A stretch of DNA of 64,000 nt, from positions 1,884,501-1,948,500 of the forward strand of contig CAUEEP010000725.1 of assembly GCA_958450365.1 (NCBI GenBank), given 5' to 3'. A program made the translations under genes and the position numbers. The stretch is from Mesorhabditis belari. Taxonomy: Eukaryota > Nematoda > Chromadorea > Rhabditida > Rhabditidae. Below, one piece after another: positions 11,651 through 24,329 of the stretch. A model generated the notes under the pieces. That model saw only the letters and a list, made by a program, of their open reading frames with translations, had not been told where the DNA came from and ran no database searches. Position 1 is the stretch's first letter. Each line of letters begins with the position of its first letter.

Positions 11651-12785
11651 TTTGTTTAAAGTATTTCTAATAAATTTGTTGAGATTTTTGTTCTAGAAAA
11701 TGTGTTTGAACTATTTGGAAAGGATTGTGGGACATTTGATACGTGCCCCGCCCCTTTTCCCATTGGGAATCTAACTTTGAGCTTAAATATCTTGGTGTTA
11801 GGCTGTTCAATTTAAATATTCTTGGTATCATGCGCCTCATCATCAGATGCGCCAAGTCTTTCTCTATCGATTGATATAAAAACTATTGAAATTGAACAGC
11901 CCAACACCGAGAAATTTGAGCTCAAAGTTGGATTGCCATTGGGGAAGGGGCGGGGCCATTGTGCGACCTTTTATACACGCCCCGCCCCTTTTCCCATTGG
12001 GAATCTAACTCTGAGCTCAAATATCTTGGTGTTGAGCTGTTCAATTTAAATATTCTTAATATCATTAGATGCGTCAAGTCTTTCTCTGTCGTTTGGTACA
12101 AAAACTATTTAAATTGGACAGCACAACACCAAGATATTTGAGCTCAAAGTTAGATTGCCAATGGGAAAAGGAAAGCTATTGTGGGATCTTTTCTAAGCGA
12201 GGCCGGCCCCTTTTGCCATTGGCAATCCAACTTTGAACTCAAATATCTTGGTGTTGAGCTGTTCAATTTAAATAGTTTTTGTACCAAACGACAGAGAAAG
12301 ATTTGGCGCATCTAACGATACCAAGAATATTTAAATTGAACAGCTCAACACCAAGAAATTTGAGCTCAAAGTTGGGGTTCCAATAGCGGGGCACGTATCA
12401 AATCTCCGATAACTTTTGGAAAGAACTAAAAAGATCCAAGTCCAAGCTGGTCCCTCTGTTTCCCTTTGCACCGTAATAACAATCACTGCCAGGCTTTGAA
12501 ACAAATGAAATCTTGCTTCAATTGAAGGACATAAATTCACTTGTTTACTAGCTTCTGCAGACTGCCGGAGAAGGATTGTTGGAGGAGATTGGCTGACTTC
12601 TTAGTTCAACAAAGAAACTCGTTGTTGTTGCTAATGTTGGCTTTGTATCCTTGTCTTTGTTTAATGTTAGGATAAAGTCAGCTTAATTATCTATAGATTT
12701 GAGATTTTCCTTGATTCCTTTTCTTTTTCCTTTTCTTTGATTAGTCTTGTTCCGTTAAGTTTAAAACAATCGAAATCTATCGAAA
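11650..12785. repeat. Repeat block shared with 24330-25145
   Basis: Contains alternating inverted copies of a unit with CCGCCCCTTTTCCCATTGG and GAGCTCAAATATCTTGGTG. The last 400 bp (12385-12785) recur almost unchanged at 24745-25145 in the same orientation. The ends were not defined. Confidence 0.75.
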
Positions 12786-13538
12786 AAAAGTCTCTTACAA
12801 AGCCGAATGAGTCTCCATCTATTCACGACCTCAAAAATCTCTCTTTGAGCTTTCTTTGTTTGTGTCGCATCTGAAGATGACAGTTTTTTTTTCACCGATT
12901 CTCCACCCAAACAATTCCTCACAAAAACGGTGTCAAATGTGTAGAAAAGAGTCTTTCTTCGCTTCTTTTTTTCGTTGGATGGGATGGAAAAGGTGGCTCT
13001 TGATCTCTCTGAAGGGATGTTTTCCCATCGTGTCCATTATGTCAAAACCGTCGCCCCCAACAATTCCTCCTCAAAGAATGGATGGGCCCAACCGGGTCAA
13101 CATCAAGATTTCCTAGATCTTTTTCTTTTCTTTTGCTTATTTTTCTTATCTTTTACTGGAAAAATCGACTTTTTAGGCGGTTATTTTTAAGTATTCCCTG
13201 TAAACTATCCAATCTGAACTATTCTGTGCTCTTGTTTATAGTAAAATAGCCAATACAGTACGTAAATATTCAGCTTAAATACCAGCTTTAATACTTTGAC
13301 GTTTTCGATGAATTAATTCATCAATTCTTCAGTTTTTCTGAATATTTCTTCGATGAAATATTCTGATAAACCAATCAATTTTGTAATCATATTTAAATTA
13401 ATTTAGAGCAAGCTAGCTATAGATTTTAGCGTTAAAAAACGATCATTTTGAAAGATTTAGCCCAAGTCTTTTGAGGTTTTTGTTGTTTCCTTTAACAAAT
13501 CGATCTGTTTTTGTTTTTTTGTTTGTGATCTGTATCTA
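12786..13538. other. No gene recognised
   Basis: Contains two imperfect copies of CCCAACAATTCCTC (12907, 13056) and somewhat higher GC content. It may be regulatory, but nothing specific can be shown. Confidence 0.35.
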
Positions 13539-14460
13539 TTGGGTTGGTGAATCGAAAACTGCGGGACTTTGAACTAAAATTTATTCAACATAAAACCATC
13601 AATTGATTCCAAATAATTTCCATTATTATTGACGACTTCTGCCCATTTTACAGGCAATTTCTGGATTCCTCTTTCGTAGTAGGATTTTGGTTTTGAATCG
13701 AAAAACTTTCAAAGCCAATTTTTGACTGCTTCTTCCGAATCGAAGTGTTCTCCCGCAAGCTCATTACTCATGGTCCGGAATAAATAGTAATCAGAAGGGG
13801 CAAGGTCCGGACTGTATGGGGGATGTGCCAAAGGTTTATTTTAGAGCGAGTCAGTTTTGAGCAACATGAGGGCGCGCGTCGTCGTGGAGGAGAACGATCT
13901 TTAGCTTGAAGGGCCTATTCTTCTTTAGGAATTCATTCACCTTTCCCAACTGTTCACTGATTTGATTGCATTAAGGGTCGTCTTGCTATCCAGCAACTCC
14001 CAGCAACTCCCTCCATATCCTAAAGTGCTCAAACTGTGACATATGACAATAGACAATCCGATTTTGGTTTGTGTGTGTGACAAGTGTGAGACTCAAAAAT
14101 GGAGGACTGGAGATGTCAGCTGTCAGCCCAGTTTAAGCACTTTCTTCAAAAGAAACCCATTTTGGTGTCAATAAAAAAGTTGTAGAGAATCAAAAATTAG
14201 GCTTATAGCCAAGTTTCCAAAAAGATACACTTAGTAGTTTCGCTTAAAATGCAATGCGAACTTTTACAAAATGCAAGTTTTGTGAAAATTTGGCATTTCT
14301 TGAAAACGAGTTTTTTGAATCGTTCTGAAAATTTGGATATAAGCTTGATTTTTGATTCTCTACAACTTTTCCATTGACACCAAAATGGGTTTCTTTTGGA
14401 AGAAAGTGCTCAAACTGTCACTTATGACAATAGCCGACAGTTTTCAATTGACCAACCCAA
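13539..14460 (-). mobile_element. Mariner-like element, copy A
   Basis: TA-flanked ends TTGGGTTGGTGAATCGAAAAC and its counterpart at 14440-14460. Minus-strand fragments match the mariner transposase C-terminal half (block near 13740 equals SNELAGEHFDSEEAVKNWL seen in copy B). Frameshifts break it. The 5' part holds a palindrome of about 360 bp that occurs in all four copies. Confidence 0.85.
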
Positions 14461-16219
14461 TAAAATCTCAAACAATTAAGCTAACATCATAAACTCTAAA
14501 GCAATCGTAGCGCATAAGCTTACATAAGCTAGAATTTATCATTTCAAAGTCTATGATAATGTATGGAATTTTGTTGAGCAGCTTGTTGAGCAAACTGGAT
14601 TCTTTTTTAGAAAAACAATTCAAAAAAATGTTATTGAAATGCGTTCAATGGAAAAGTTTCAGTTCTTCACCGATTTGCAAAGTATTTTCCTAATCTTTCA
14701 GCAAATTTTGTAAAAGATTGCCCACAACTCCACAGAAACTAGCCTAGCCGAAGAGCTGAAAGGTTCAAAGTTGACAGGCCTTCAAAAGCGGGGCGATGGT
14801 CAGTGTGTTGGATCTCTTTTCTGAGATCCTAGTCGATACAGTCTTCCCTTATCCATCGATCCCTTTCATCTCTTCATTTCTCTTCTCTCCATCGGACCTC
14901 TTGACGTAACGCGACGCGGGACACGAGCTACGACCATTCCCCCGTCGATACTTTCCCTTTTCTCTTTTCCAAGGCTACCAAATGTCAATCTCTAAACATC
15001 CGCTTCTCAACTTCTTTACTTTAAATCATAATAATACATCGAATAACCGCGTAAAAGCGTCGATTTTCTCTAATTCCCTTGTTTAATTTATTTCTAACAC
15101 TTGCTTTAATGCGCTACGATCCATATGACTGCCTTTTGTTGTTGACTTTGAGTTTCTTACTTTTTCTAGGTCAATCAGAATGTTGTGCAAAGACCGCAGG
15201 GATGTTTTAAACTCAAATGGGCCTCTGCTTCTTCAACAAAACTAATTTGCTTTGTATTACTAGCGTGTTTCCCTTAAATTCATTAGAAGTGGCTAGACCT
15301 GTTGACATTTGCTTAAATGAATAACAATAAGTTTCAACAAGTCAACAAGTCAATACACGTGGGGCAAACAAAGCAGGCAAAGCAAAGCAGGCAAAGCAGG
15401 CAAAGCAAAGCAAAGCAGGCAAAGTAAAGCAAAGCAGGCAAAGCAAAGCGTGTGAAAATGTTTCAACGAAGCTCAAAGAAGCAATGTTGTTGACGAGACT
15501 TTCAACTTTCACAAGACAAAATGAGAGAAAAATTTAACAAATGGGAAATCAGGCGTCCTTTTATACGCATTTGAGCGCGACATTGTTTAGGGTACAGTAT
15601 TTCTGGTGTCTTATTAGACTAGAGCTTTTTTGTGACTCGTCGGTACAAGTCGATCTAATTTTTCAGGCCAAGCCAACCCAAAGCCATTCTCAATCATTTT
15701 TGTTTAATTCCCTTAAATTCAAGCCAAAGTCAAGATCTTAGGCCATTGCTTAGCAGTTTTGCTTAGTTTTGCTTAGCATGACTAGTCATGACTTTTGGAA
15801 TAGTCTGGCTTACAAGCCTGAGAATCAGCTTGAAACATTTATGCTGTTCTCCTTTGTTTATGAATGCTACAAAACTTTGAATATCTTTTTTAAAACCTAT
15901 ATTTTCCCTTACAAATGACTCAAACCTTTTTCATAACTCCACAAATTGTGATCGTATTCAAAAGAGCGTGCAGTTGATCTCTCCAGGTGGACACACACGC
16001 AGTGCATGCTTTTCGCCTCTCCTTTCTTCATTTTCTCAATGAACGGTCACCGATTATGAGTGGGTGAATTCCCTCTTTCACAATCATCGCCCTTTCATCT
16101 CCTTTTCAACTCATTCTTTCAGTATTCATTCCATTCTCGATTACCTATTTGTGTTTGCTCTCCAAAATCTCCGCTTGGAGCCATGAGCACTTGGAATTGT
16201 TTCTTGAATTATGTCTTCA
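14461..16219. other. Intergenic, no gene recognised
   Basis: Holds a pyrimidine-rich, GC-rich patch at 14850-14960 and a CAAAGCAGGCAAAG repeat at 15373-15455. No coding exon recognised. Confidence 0.4.
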
Positions 16220-16221
16220 AG

Positions 16222-16546
16222 AAGTACAATCCTTTCAAAGTACAATACTTCCAAAGTACAATCCTTCCAAAGTACAATCCTTCCAAAGTACAATCCTTTC
16301 AAAATACAATCCTTCAAAGTACAATCCTTCCAAAGTACAATACTTTCAAAGTACATTCCTTTCAAAGTACAATCCTTTCAAAGTACAATCCTTTCAAAGT
16401 ACATTCCTTTCAAAGTACAATACTTTCAAAGTACAATCCTTCAAAGTACAATCCTTCCAAAGTACAATTCTTTCAAAGTACAATCCTTTCAAAGTACAAT
16501 CCTTCCAAAGTACAATCCTTCAAAGTACATTCCTTTCAAAGTACAA
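16222..16546. repeat. 16-bp minisatellite
   Basis: About twenty copies of TTTCAAAGTACAATCC with a few length variants. The unit is not a multiple of three, so each frame cycles through the same peptide and all three + frames stay open. Not a gene. Confidence 0.9.
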
Positions 16547-16609
16547 TTCAATGCAATTAAGCGACTCGAGTAGCCTCTAGATCACCAGGTGAATTCATTT
16601 CTGTACTTT

Positions 16610-17935
16610 ACTTCATGATTGTTCAGCTATTAGCTTGGTAAATTAGCTTTAACCACTTTTTTTGTACTTCTGTTTAAAACTAACCTATTCACCGCTTGCT
16701 TTATTATAAAGGTCAATTGTTTTTCTACAAAACATTTTTGAAATCTTACTAAAATATTCTGTCTCTGGTTTTTTATGGGCTGCGCGCAAGTCAATTGGTT
16801 AAAAGAGTCGATTTAGGCACTTTCGTTCACAGAAATCTATCTTGGTGTCAATAGAAAAAAGATAGAGCATAAAAAGTTAGGTATTTAGCTAAAGAATAAC
16901 CTCTTCAGCCAGTTTCTTTGTAGGAATTTCTATCGAATTTTGCGAAAACTTAGTTTTTGCACTCGAATCTACTTGGAAAAGGACCTAAATTGTTTTGAAA
17001 TGATAGAAAAGTGATTTGAAATGATAGAAAAGTGAATGCTAAACATCTTCTATTTGAAATAAAGCGTAGTTCAATTGATGACTTACTGCATTTATTCGAA
17101 TAGAAGCGCATGCGCATGAAGCAATCATTTCACAAAATAGCTTCTAAGGCCGCGCTTTTATTTTTGAATGACTAAAGAAATTGATGAAACTCTTCTAGTT
17201 TCGAGTGTCAAAATATTACCGTAAATACAGTAATAGTACCCCCATAATGACGGTGCGGAGCGTTGCGTAGTCTAGCTTTAAACGAGTTTTTCTCGGCACT
17301 GGTTTAAGCTACAGTGTTCGTTTGAATATTAAAAAATAGCTGAAATTCAGGTAAATTCGAGGCTTTTGGCGACTAGGTGTGGCTCTTTTATCTCTCATCC
17401 CGAATCTGCTTTCTCTAAATCCTTTCTCTAAATTCTAGAGCTTTTTTTTGTCAATGATTAAAGATTAAAGAGTGTGATTAAAGTTTGGAATGCCCTTCCC
17501 GACAAGTTGCGTTTGATCTCCATGTCTCTTTGATCTCTCATTTAAAAGGGCTACTTCGTTGCATTTTAAGTGACATCGATCTTTCTGATACATTTTTCAT
17601 TTCGTTTTCGTACTTTATTTCTTTCTAAATAAAGTATTTATATTGGTGCATTAGCTATTTTAACATCTTATTTTACTATTTTTCTTTTTATCTACAACTT
17701 TACCATTGAGTTTAATTTATAAGCTGTTGCTTTGCTTAATTTATAAGCTGTTGCTGTTGCTATAAGCTTTTTATCTACAACTTAAGTCGTAAGATTTCCT
17801 TTTGTTTTTCCTTTTGTATTTCCTTTTGATTTCTATTACGTTCTATCTTCTGCTAAGTAATTGCAAATGAAAGTACAGAAAACGTTTCAATATTTTCCTT
17901 GAGGTGACTTCACCTCTCATTAATCTCCAATCAAT
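16610..17935. other. Intergenic, no gene recognised
   Basis: AT-rich sequence upstream of the membrane-protein gene. No exon recognised. Confidence 0.4.
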
Positions 17936-17940
17936 TCAGA
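17936..17940 (+). promoter_or_regulatory. Possible trans-splice acceptor
   Basis: AATTCAG ends a few bases before the ATG at 17954 with no plausible upstream exon. In nematodes this pattern is typical of spliced-leader addition. Inference only. Confidence 0.35.
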
Positions 17941-17953
17941 ATAAAGCAGTAAA

Positions 17954-18650
17954 ATGTCATCAAGATGGGACGAGTTACCCATCAGTGAACAAGAACAAAA
18001 ATACCAAGCTTCCACAACAACCACATTGTAAACAATCACTTCATTAATTATCTAAATCAACGATTTAGACCAATTGCATCGAGTTCAGCGGCTATAAATT
18101 CAATCAGAAGAAATCTCGGCTCACTAATTCGACAAGAGATCTCCGATGATCAGACGATTTGTTACTACAAAAATCTGCACGGTGATGGATCGATTCCCTA
18201 TTTGTGTGAGCTGGGTTGTTGCCCAAGTGGATGTTGTACACCTGAAGATTTGACATCGTGAGTTCTTTCTAAGGTTCTAAATTAAACTGAAATCCTTTTT
18301 AATTCTGAAAAGAATTGTAAAAGATTGAGGGAATTTTGAAAAAAAGATATCAATTTTACTTTTCCAATCTGAATTTTTCAATTTTCTCATTTAACTACAG
18401 AGATTTCATAACTCCCCTTTAGTCTAATATTTAGTTTACAAAAGCATAGCTCAATCAAGCAATCAATCAATCTTGTTGCAGTCAAGCGAATGGTTATGGT
18501 TGGGCAATTGGTCTCCTCGTCGCTTTCATTCTTCTCGTTCTTTTTGCCACTGCTGCCCTCTTTGCCTTGTGGATGCTCAATCGACATAAGGAGAAAATTC
18601 AGAAAAGAGAACTTCAAGCCTCCTCAGCTGACAGTTCTGCAGCATCACAG
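17954..18650 (+). CDS. Cysteine-rich single-pass membrane protein (Shisa/VOPP1/CYYR-like), 3' end missing
   Basis: Exons 17954-18027, 18069-18257 and 18482-18650 join in phase through 41- and 224-nt introns. The 144 residues seen begin MSSRWDELPIS. There is an ectodomain-like CYYKN and CELGCCPSGCC cluster, then a hydrophobic helix WAIGLLVAFILLVLFATAA and a basic stretch NRHKEKIQKRE. The Cys cluster next to one membrane helix resembles Shisa/VOPP1-type adaptors of endosomal membranes; that family link is an inference. There is no obvious signal peptide. The last exon ends at a GTGAGG donor; read-through would stop at 18692. No following exon was recognised. Confidence 0.65.
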
Positions 18651-18692
18651 GTGAGGCGATATCTTATAGAATTCCTCTATCAATCTCTATAA

Positions 18693-21254
18693 TTGAAAGA
18701 ACATCGCACAGAAAATTTACGAGTGCGTTTCGTCGATTCATTAGGGTAAGCAAGGGAAGTGTGCTTTTTGAGAGGAGTCCCTTGAAGTGTTTTGTACTTT
18801 TCTGTCAGAAAGAAATGTTCAGCATTTAGATCTTTATCTTTTTAGATATTTTTATGGGTCAAGCCAAGACCTGGAGTTATTTGGACCTTGCTTTTGTCTA
18901 GAAAATCGGCTTTGAAACAACTCTGACCTTTTATTGAATAAAACGATACTCCTATTCAAGTGTTATTCTATTTCTAGTTTAAATTATTCTAGTTTCGAGT
19001 GTCAAACTATGAGGTTTTTACATCTGAAATGACAACGACTTTGGCAAAGCCTCAGTCTTGACACTGCGACTTTGTCAAGACCTCAGTCTTGACACTCTTG
19101 ACTTTGTCAAGACCTCTCATTTCATCACGGATTTGTCTTTGGCAATAGACCTTTTTGGCAATAGACAATAGGCAAATGAATTATATTAAACTTAAAATTT
19201 GAGCACATTCTATGATGGATTGCCTAAGAACGAGCAGCTGGAAAGATCTGTCTTTTATATGATCCCTATTCACCATAAACAAATCTGTTTTTCTGCTATT
19301 AGATGCAGTAGTAGTAGCGCTTATTTATGTTAAAATTTTAGAGAATTCTATGGTGAAATGGGTAAGAAATTCAAGATTTAAAAAGTCGTTAAAATTGGGT
19401 AACTGAACCGGCGATGAAGTGAGTTTACAAAAGAACAAAAAAATGATTTAAAGTTCGAGATACAATAAAACTTATCAAAACTTCTTTATTGACGCGAATT
19501 TCATCAATCAACAATAGAATCTCCATCATTTTTCCGAGGTTTATCGATAAGTCGTAGAGAGAAAGGTAAAAACAAAAAAAGGGACAACAGCTGGCAACAA
19601 AAGACTTTTGCTTAAGCGATGGGCTCACATTTTGGAAAATAATGGTAATTATATTGTTTATTGATTAAATTGAACAAAAGAAAGAGGTTTTTGAAGAGGA
19701 TAAAAGGATAAAAGGATAAAATGATCCCAATTAAAGGATAAAAGCTTGTTTTTTCTACACATAAGCGTGCACTTTCTGTCACGCGGTCGGTTCAATTACC
19801 CAATTTTGGGGATCTTGTAAAATCGTTGATTTCTCGCGTGTTTCTCAATAGTTTTCTCAAATTTTGATGCACAATAGTCTAGTATTGTAGTTAATATCGA
19901 AAATTCAAATAGTTTCGTAGTGAAATAGGACTTTTAAAGGCAGATAGGCGTTTTACAGGCATTACAAGCATGACAAGCATTCTACAGGGATTTTACAGCC
20001 ACAGCAACTCATTTGTCAGTCAATTTGTCACAGAATAAGCTCATATTCTAATTTTAGTATACTGTATTTCCTTTTATACTAAAAATATACGAAGAAAAAT
20101 GAGCAAAATCCATCGAAAAATAAGAGATTTAGGCGAGTCTGTAGTCTGTAGTCTGTAGTAAAGTCTGTAGTTTGTAGCTCAAATTGGAACAGAGCAGAAT
20201 GCGCTAGTGTTCATCTAATAATACGCCAAAGCTTTTGTATTCCACCAACAGCAAAGCATAAGTTTCTTTCCATGAATATCGGGTTTTGAAGTTCGTTGTG
20301 GGGGTTGACCTAGAGAAAGCCACTGATTTTTGCGCTTCACATTCTCATATTGAATCTATTTTCCATCAGATGCTAGAATTCTTCCCCCAAAAATCATGAG
20401 ATTCGGCTTTTGGAGGCAGAGTAGAGCTAACGATAACACGAATTGTTTTGTTGCCTTGAGCCAATAAGAGATTTTGGCGAGTCTGTAGTCTGTAGTTTGT
20501 GGCTCAAATTGGAAAAGAGCAGAATGCGCTAGTGTTCAATCTAATTGTGTGCCGGTTTTGCTGACCTTTTTGAAAGTTTGAATTTGTGCAAAATTTCCCC
20601 ATTGAAGTGGTGTATTCAGAAATTTCGAGTGAATCAAATGAGCAATACAATTTTACATTCAAAACTTTCAACTTTAGATCAGCGGCCCCACTTCGTACTA
20701 CTCTCCCGAGACTTATTTCCCATATACTTATTATGAAAGTAAATATTGAATATGATTGGATATTTATACTTTTAGCCTTGAAAAACCCCTTTGAATCTCG
20801 GCATTTCTCTTTGCTTTCTCTTTACGAAAAAACAAATCGAGTCTAGTTTTTTTGTCTTTGAATCTTCACCAAAGATGGACTCGAGAAAAATTCTTTTTAT
20901 TTGTTTTTGTGATTATTGAATCTGGTCTTTCTTTTCTTTTTTTTGATTTTTATGGATCTATTTCTAGTTTTTGCGTTACTCATTTCAAAAGAACAAATCG
21001 TTTTACTTTTTTGAAAAAGAGTAAAACAGAATGTAATAGAAATCAAAAGGAAACACTCTTTTTCACTCTTTTTATTCTGTGTTGAAAATACAAGTTCTTA
21101 CAAAATCGATTCGAGTTTAGCGAAAACACAGCTGATCAAAGAGTAATATATGTTCCCAAAGCAATATGTTCTTGTTTCAAAGTTTAGTAATCAAACAAAC
21201 TCAAACTTTCACACACCTTACTTAAACACTTCTATTTAAAAATCTATTTCTATT
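18693..21254. other. No gene recognised; short repeats
   Basis: Contains two direct copies of a segment with GCGAGTCTGTAGTCTGTAG (20133-20220 and 20471-20545), and a block at 19490-19620 that is similar, inverted, to 56060-56140. The missing 3' exons of the 17954 gene could lie here but were not identified. Confidence 0.4.
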
Positions 21255-21489
21255 ATTTAAATGAATAGAAAAAGCGAAGTGTTCAGCATAAATTACCAAA
21301 CGTCAAAATCGATTCGAGTTTAGCGAAAACACAGCTGATCAAAGAGCAATTTGGTCTTGTTTTCTTGTTCTTGTTAAAAAATTAGGATCGGATTGGATTG
21401 TCTTCAGAAAAATCAAAAATTTTGATTAATATTGTATATTTATTAGAAGATTTATTAGAAGATTTATTAGCTTTTGATTAAATCAAATT

Positions 21490-21551
21490 AACTCACCAAA
21501 CGAAAAACGTGATTAATGAGGCGCCGACGGTGATCAACGGGCCTATTTTCA
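21490..21551 (-). pseudogene. Copy of a start-exon-like sequence, left arm
   Basis: Minus-strand ATG followed by codons for a hydrophobic peptide containing GPLITVGASLITFFVW, ending at a GTGAGTT donor. It mirrors 23091-23152 in the other arm. No downstream exon keeps the frame, so it may be a dead fragment. Confidence 0.4.
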
Positions 21552-23090
21552 TTTCATTTAACTTTATTCAAAAGATTAGAATGTAATGTAAACATTAATT
21601 GTGAAGAAATGTATGGATTTTATCGGGTTTTCAGTATTTTTGAGTAATGCCATCAACAAATTTTGAATAGTTAGCTAACTTGGGATCATGAATCAAAAAT
21701 GAAGATTGCGCTGAATGGAATTGCCTAAATGGAATTGCCTAAATGGAATTGTCATTCATCGTTGCTTTGTGCAAGTCTAGTATCAATATATAGCCCTTCA
21801 ATTGGGCTACACGATGGTATAAAAAACTTTAAGAAAAACTGTTGCCTAGTACAAGAAAAATGGTGGTAAAGTGAAAGCACACTGCAAAAGACGGTACGTC
21901 ATTGCTAGCATTGAAGAAAACAAGAACAAACTGTAAAGAATTGCTCTACATCAACATAAAAAGCAAAATCTGATGGTGATTTGTTCTTGTTTCTTGTTCT
22001 TGTTAAAAGCTCGATGAGTAAGCGCGTTTTTTCGCGTTTTTTCAGCTGCGTTTTTGCTAAGCTCGAATCGATTTTGACGCTTGGTAATTTATGCTGAACA
22101 CTTCGCTTTTTCTATTCACTTTCAAATTTCTCGATTTCCGTAGAGAACCGGTTTTTTTCGAATCGCTTACTCATCGAGCTTTTAACAAGAACAAGAAACA
22201 AGCACAAGAAAACAAGCACAAGAAAACAAGAACAAGAAACAAGAACAAATCACCATCAGCTTTTGCTTTTAATGTTGATGTAGAGCAATTCTTTACAGTC
22301 AAAGGACCCACTTCCATTCATCTAATATCAAGGTATCAAAAAATTCATTATCTAATATTGTTTGATGTCTGAATGTAGATTTTTCAACGATTATTAAGCC
22401 AAATATTGATGCCAACGTGAAATTGCTTTTTTGTGGTATTGTCCTTTTTAAAAGACTATCGAAAAATAATCTAAAGGCAAAAGTTTTTGAAGAGATATGA
22501 AAAAATCTTCTATTATAAAAACGCTTAGAGCAAATTAGAGCAATAGAGCTTGAGTTGGCCGGACGATTGCGCCGAATGGAATTGCCATTTACTGGGGACT
22601 TCACTTTGTGCGAGTCTCGTATCAAAATGTAGCCCTTCAATTGGGCTACACGATGGTATAAAAAACTTTAAGAAAAACTGTTGTTGAGTACAAGAAAAAC
22701 GGCGGTAAAGTGAGAGCACCGACTGTTCATCGCAATGCTAACAATGACGTACCGTCTTTTGCAGTGTGCTCTCACTTTACCACCATTTTTCTTGTACTAG
22801 GCAACAGTTTTTCTTAAAGTTTTTTATACCATCGTGTAGCCCAATTGAAGGGCTATATATTGATACTAGACTTGCACAAAGTAACGGTAAATGACAATTC
22901 CATTTAGGCAATTCCATTTAGGCAATTCCATTCAGCGCAATCTTCATTTTTGATTCATGATCCCAAGTTAGCTAACTATTCAAAATTTGTTGATGGCATT
23001 ACTCAAAAATACTGAAAACCCGATAAAATCCATACATTTCTTCACAATTAATGTTTACATTACATTCTAATCTTTTGAATAAAGTTAAAT

Positions 23091-23152
23091 GAAATGAAAA
23101 TAGGTCCGTTGATCACCGTCGGCGCCTCATTAATCACGTTTTTCGTTTGGTG
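23091..23152 (+). pseudogene. Copy of a start-exon-like sequence, right arm
   Basis: ATG then MKIGPLITVGASLITFFV, ending TTTG/GTGAGT. This is one of three copies; the third at 25712-25778 has a different N-terminus (MGGEIF). It looks like a signal-anchor or leader exon. The nearest acceptor downstream would give a stop codon at the junction. Confidence 0.4.
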
Positions 23153-23447
23153 AGTTAATTTGATTTAATCAAAAGCTAATAAATCTTCTAATAAATCTTC
23201 TAATAAATATACATTATTAATCAAAATTTTTGATTTTTCTGAAGACAATCCAATCCGATCCTAATTTTTTAACAAGAACAAGAAAACAAGACCAAATTGC
23301 TCTTTGATCAACTGTGTTTTCGCTAAAGTCGAATCGATTTTGACGTTTGGTAATTTATGCGGAACACTTCGCTTTTTCAATTCATTTTTCAAATTTCTCG
23401 ATTTCCGTAGAAAACCGGTTTTATAGGACATTTTCATGATATTTCAT

Positions 23448-23603
23448 TTAAACGAAGTTGCATTTTTTCGCGAGAAGTCCATTCTTGTGAAAGAGTCCGA
23501 TGTTCATCAACCATTCTTCAAATTCTTCGTCAGGAAGGAGGAGTTTGGCGCTCAACTCCAGCCGAGTCCTGTCCTTCAAGGCGTTGATTCCAATTCTTGC
23601 CAT
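23448..23603 (-). CDS. Small orphan reading frame in repeat DNA
   Basis: Fifty-one codons from an internal ATG, starting MARIGINALKDRTRLELS and containing DEEFEEWLMNIGLFHKNG. Charged, ordered composition suggests real coding origin. It vaguely recalls the N-terminus of ISXO2/Merlin-type transposases, but no metal-binding Cys pattern follows. Function unknown. It lies just outside the right arm of the large inverted repeat. Confidence 0.3.
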   Translation of the reverse strand: MARIGINALKDRTRLELSAKLLLPDEEFEEWLMNIGLFHKNGLLAKKCNFV

Positions 23604-23744
23604 TTTGATTTGAACTCGAATCGATTTTGACGTTTGGTAATTTATGCTGAACACTTTGCTTTTTCATTTTTCAAAATTTCTCGATTTCCGTAGAGAACCG
23701 GTTTTTTTCTGAATCGCTTACTCATCGAGCTTTTACACCGAATA

Positions 23745-24329
23745 AACAAACATAAAACTTTTTTGTTGATTCAAATTTTCCATGGAAACATTTGTTTACC
23801 CAAAAGGGGTTTTATGACCCAATTTTGAGGGTTTTTCTTGGGGTAAAAGATGCTGTAAAATGGCATGAAATCTGAGAATTCAATCTATTTTTATAATTTT
23901 CAATCTTTTTCAATCTTTTTCAATCTTTTTCTTGACATTTCCCGATTTTTGTTTTTAATTTATCTCATTCTCTCACGATTTTTTCCAAAAAATGATTAAG
24001 ATTTAACGAAAATTGTGATAAGATATCGATATCAACTTGTTTTTTTGATTTCTTCTCTCAAAAATTCTTTTCAAGAGTTATCAAAACTTGAAAAATCTCG
24101 TGAAAATCGTTTTTAAACGAAAATTTTCTTTTACTTCAAGCTCTATTTCACTTTTTGATGGTTTAAAGGCTTCTATGCAATTTTGATAACACATTCGCAG
24201 TTTTTAAGGGAAAAACCTCAAGTTTCCAACCGAATTTTGTACATTTTATGCTAAAAATTGGGTAAAAACATTGCTTCTAGCGCGCTGAAGACTCCAGTTT
24301 CTTGTTCTTTAATTGTTTTCATAATAAGA
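23745..24329. other. No gene recognised
   Basis: AT-rich; a short CAATCTTTTT repeat at 23902-23932. Nothing else seen. Confidence 0.4.

Larger units (their letters stand above)
21255..23395. mobile_element. Very large inverted repeat (arms about 650 bp)
   Basis: Arms 21255-21920 and 22735-23395 are near-identical inverted copies; for example CCATCGTGTAGCCCAATTGAAG occurs near 22830 and its complement near 21800. The 815-bp spacer holds an inverted partial copy (22555-22710) and a small palindrome at 22005-22185 with ends AAGCTCGATGAGTAAGCG. Each arm contains a start-exon-like sequence (see 23091-23152). Whether this is a transposon or a duplicated host segment is open. Confidence 0.7.
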
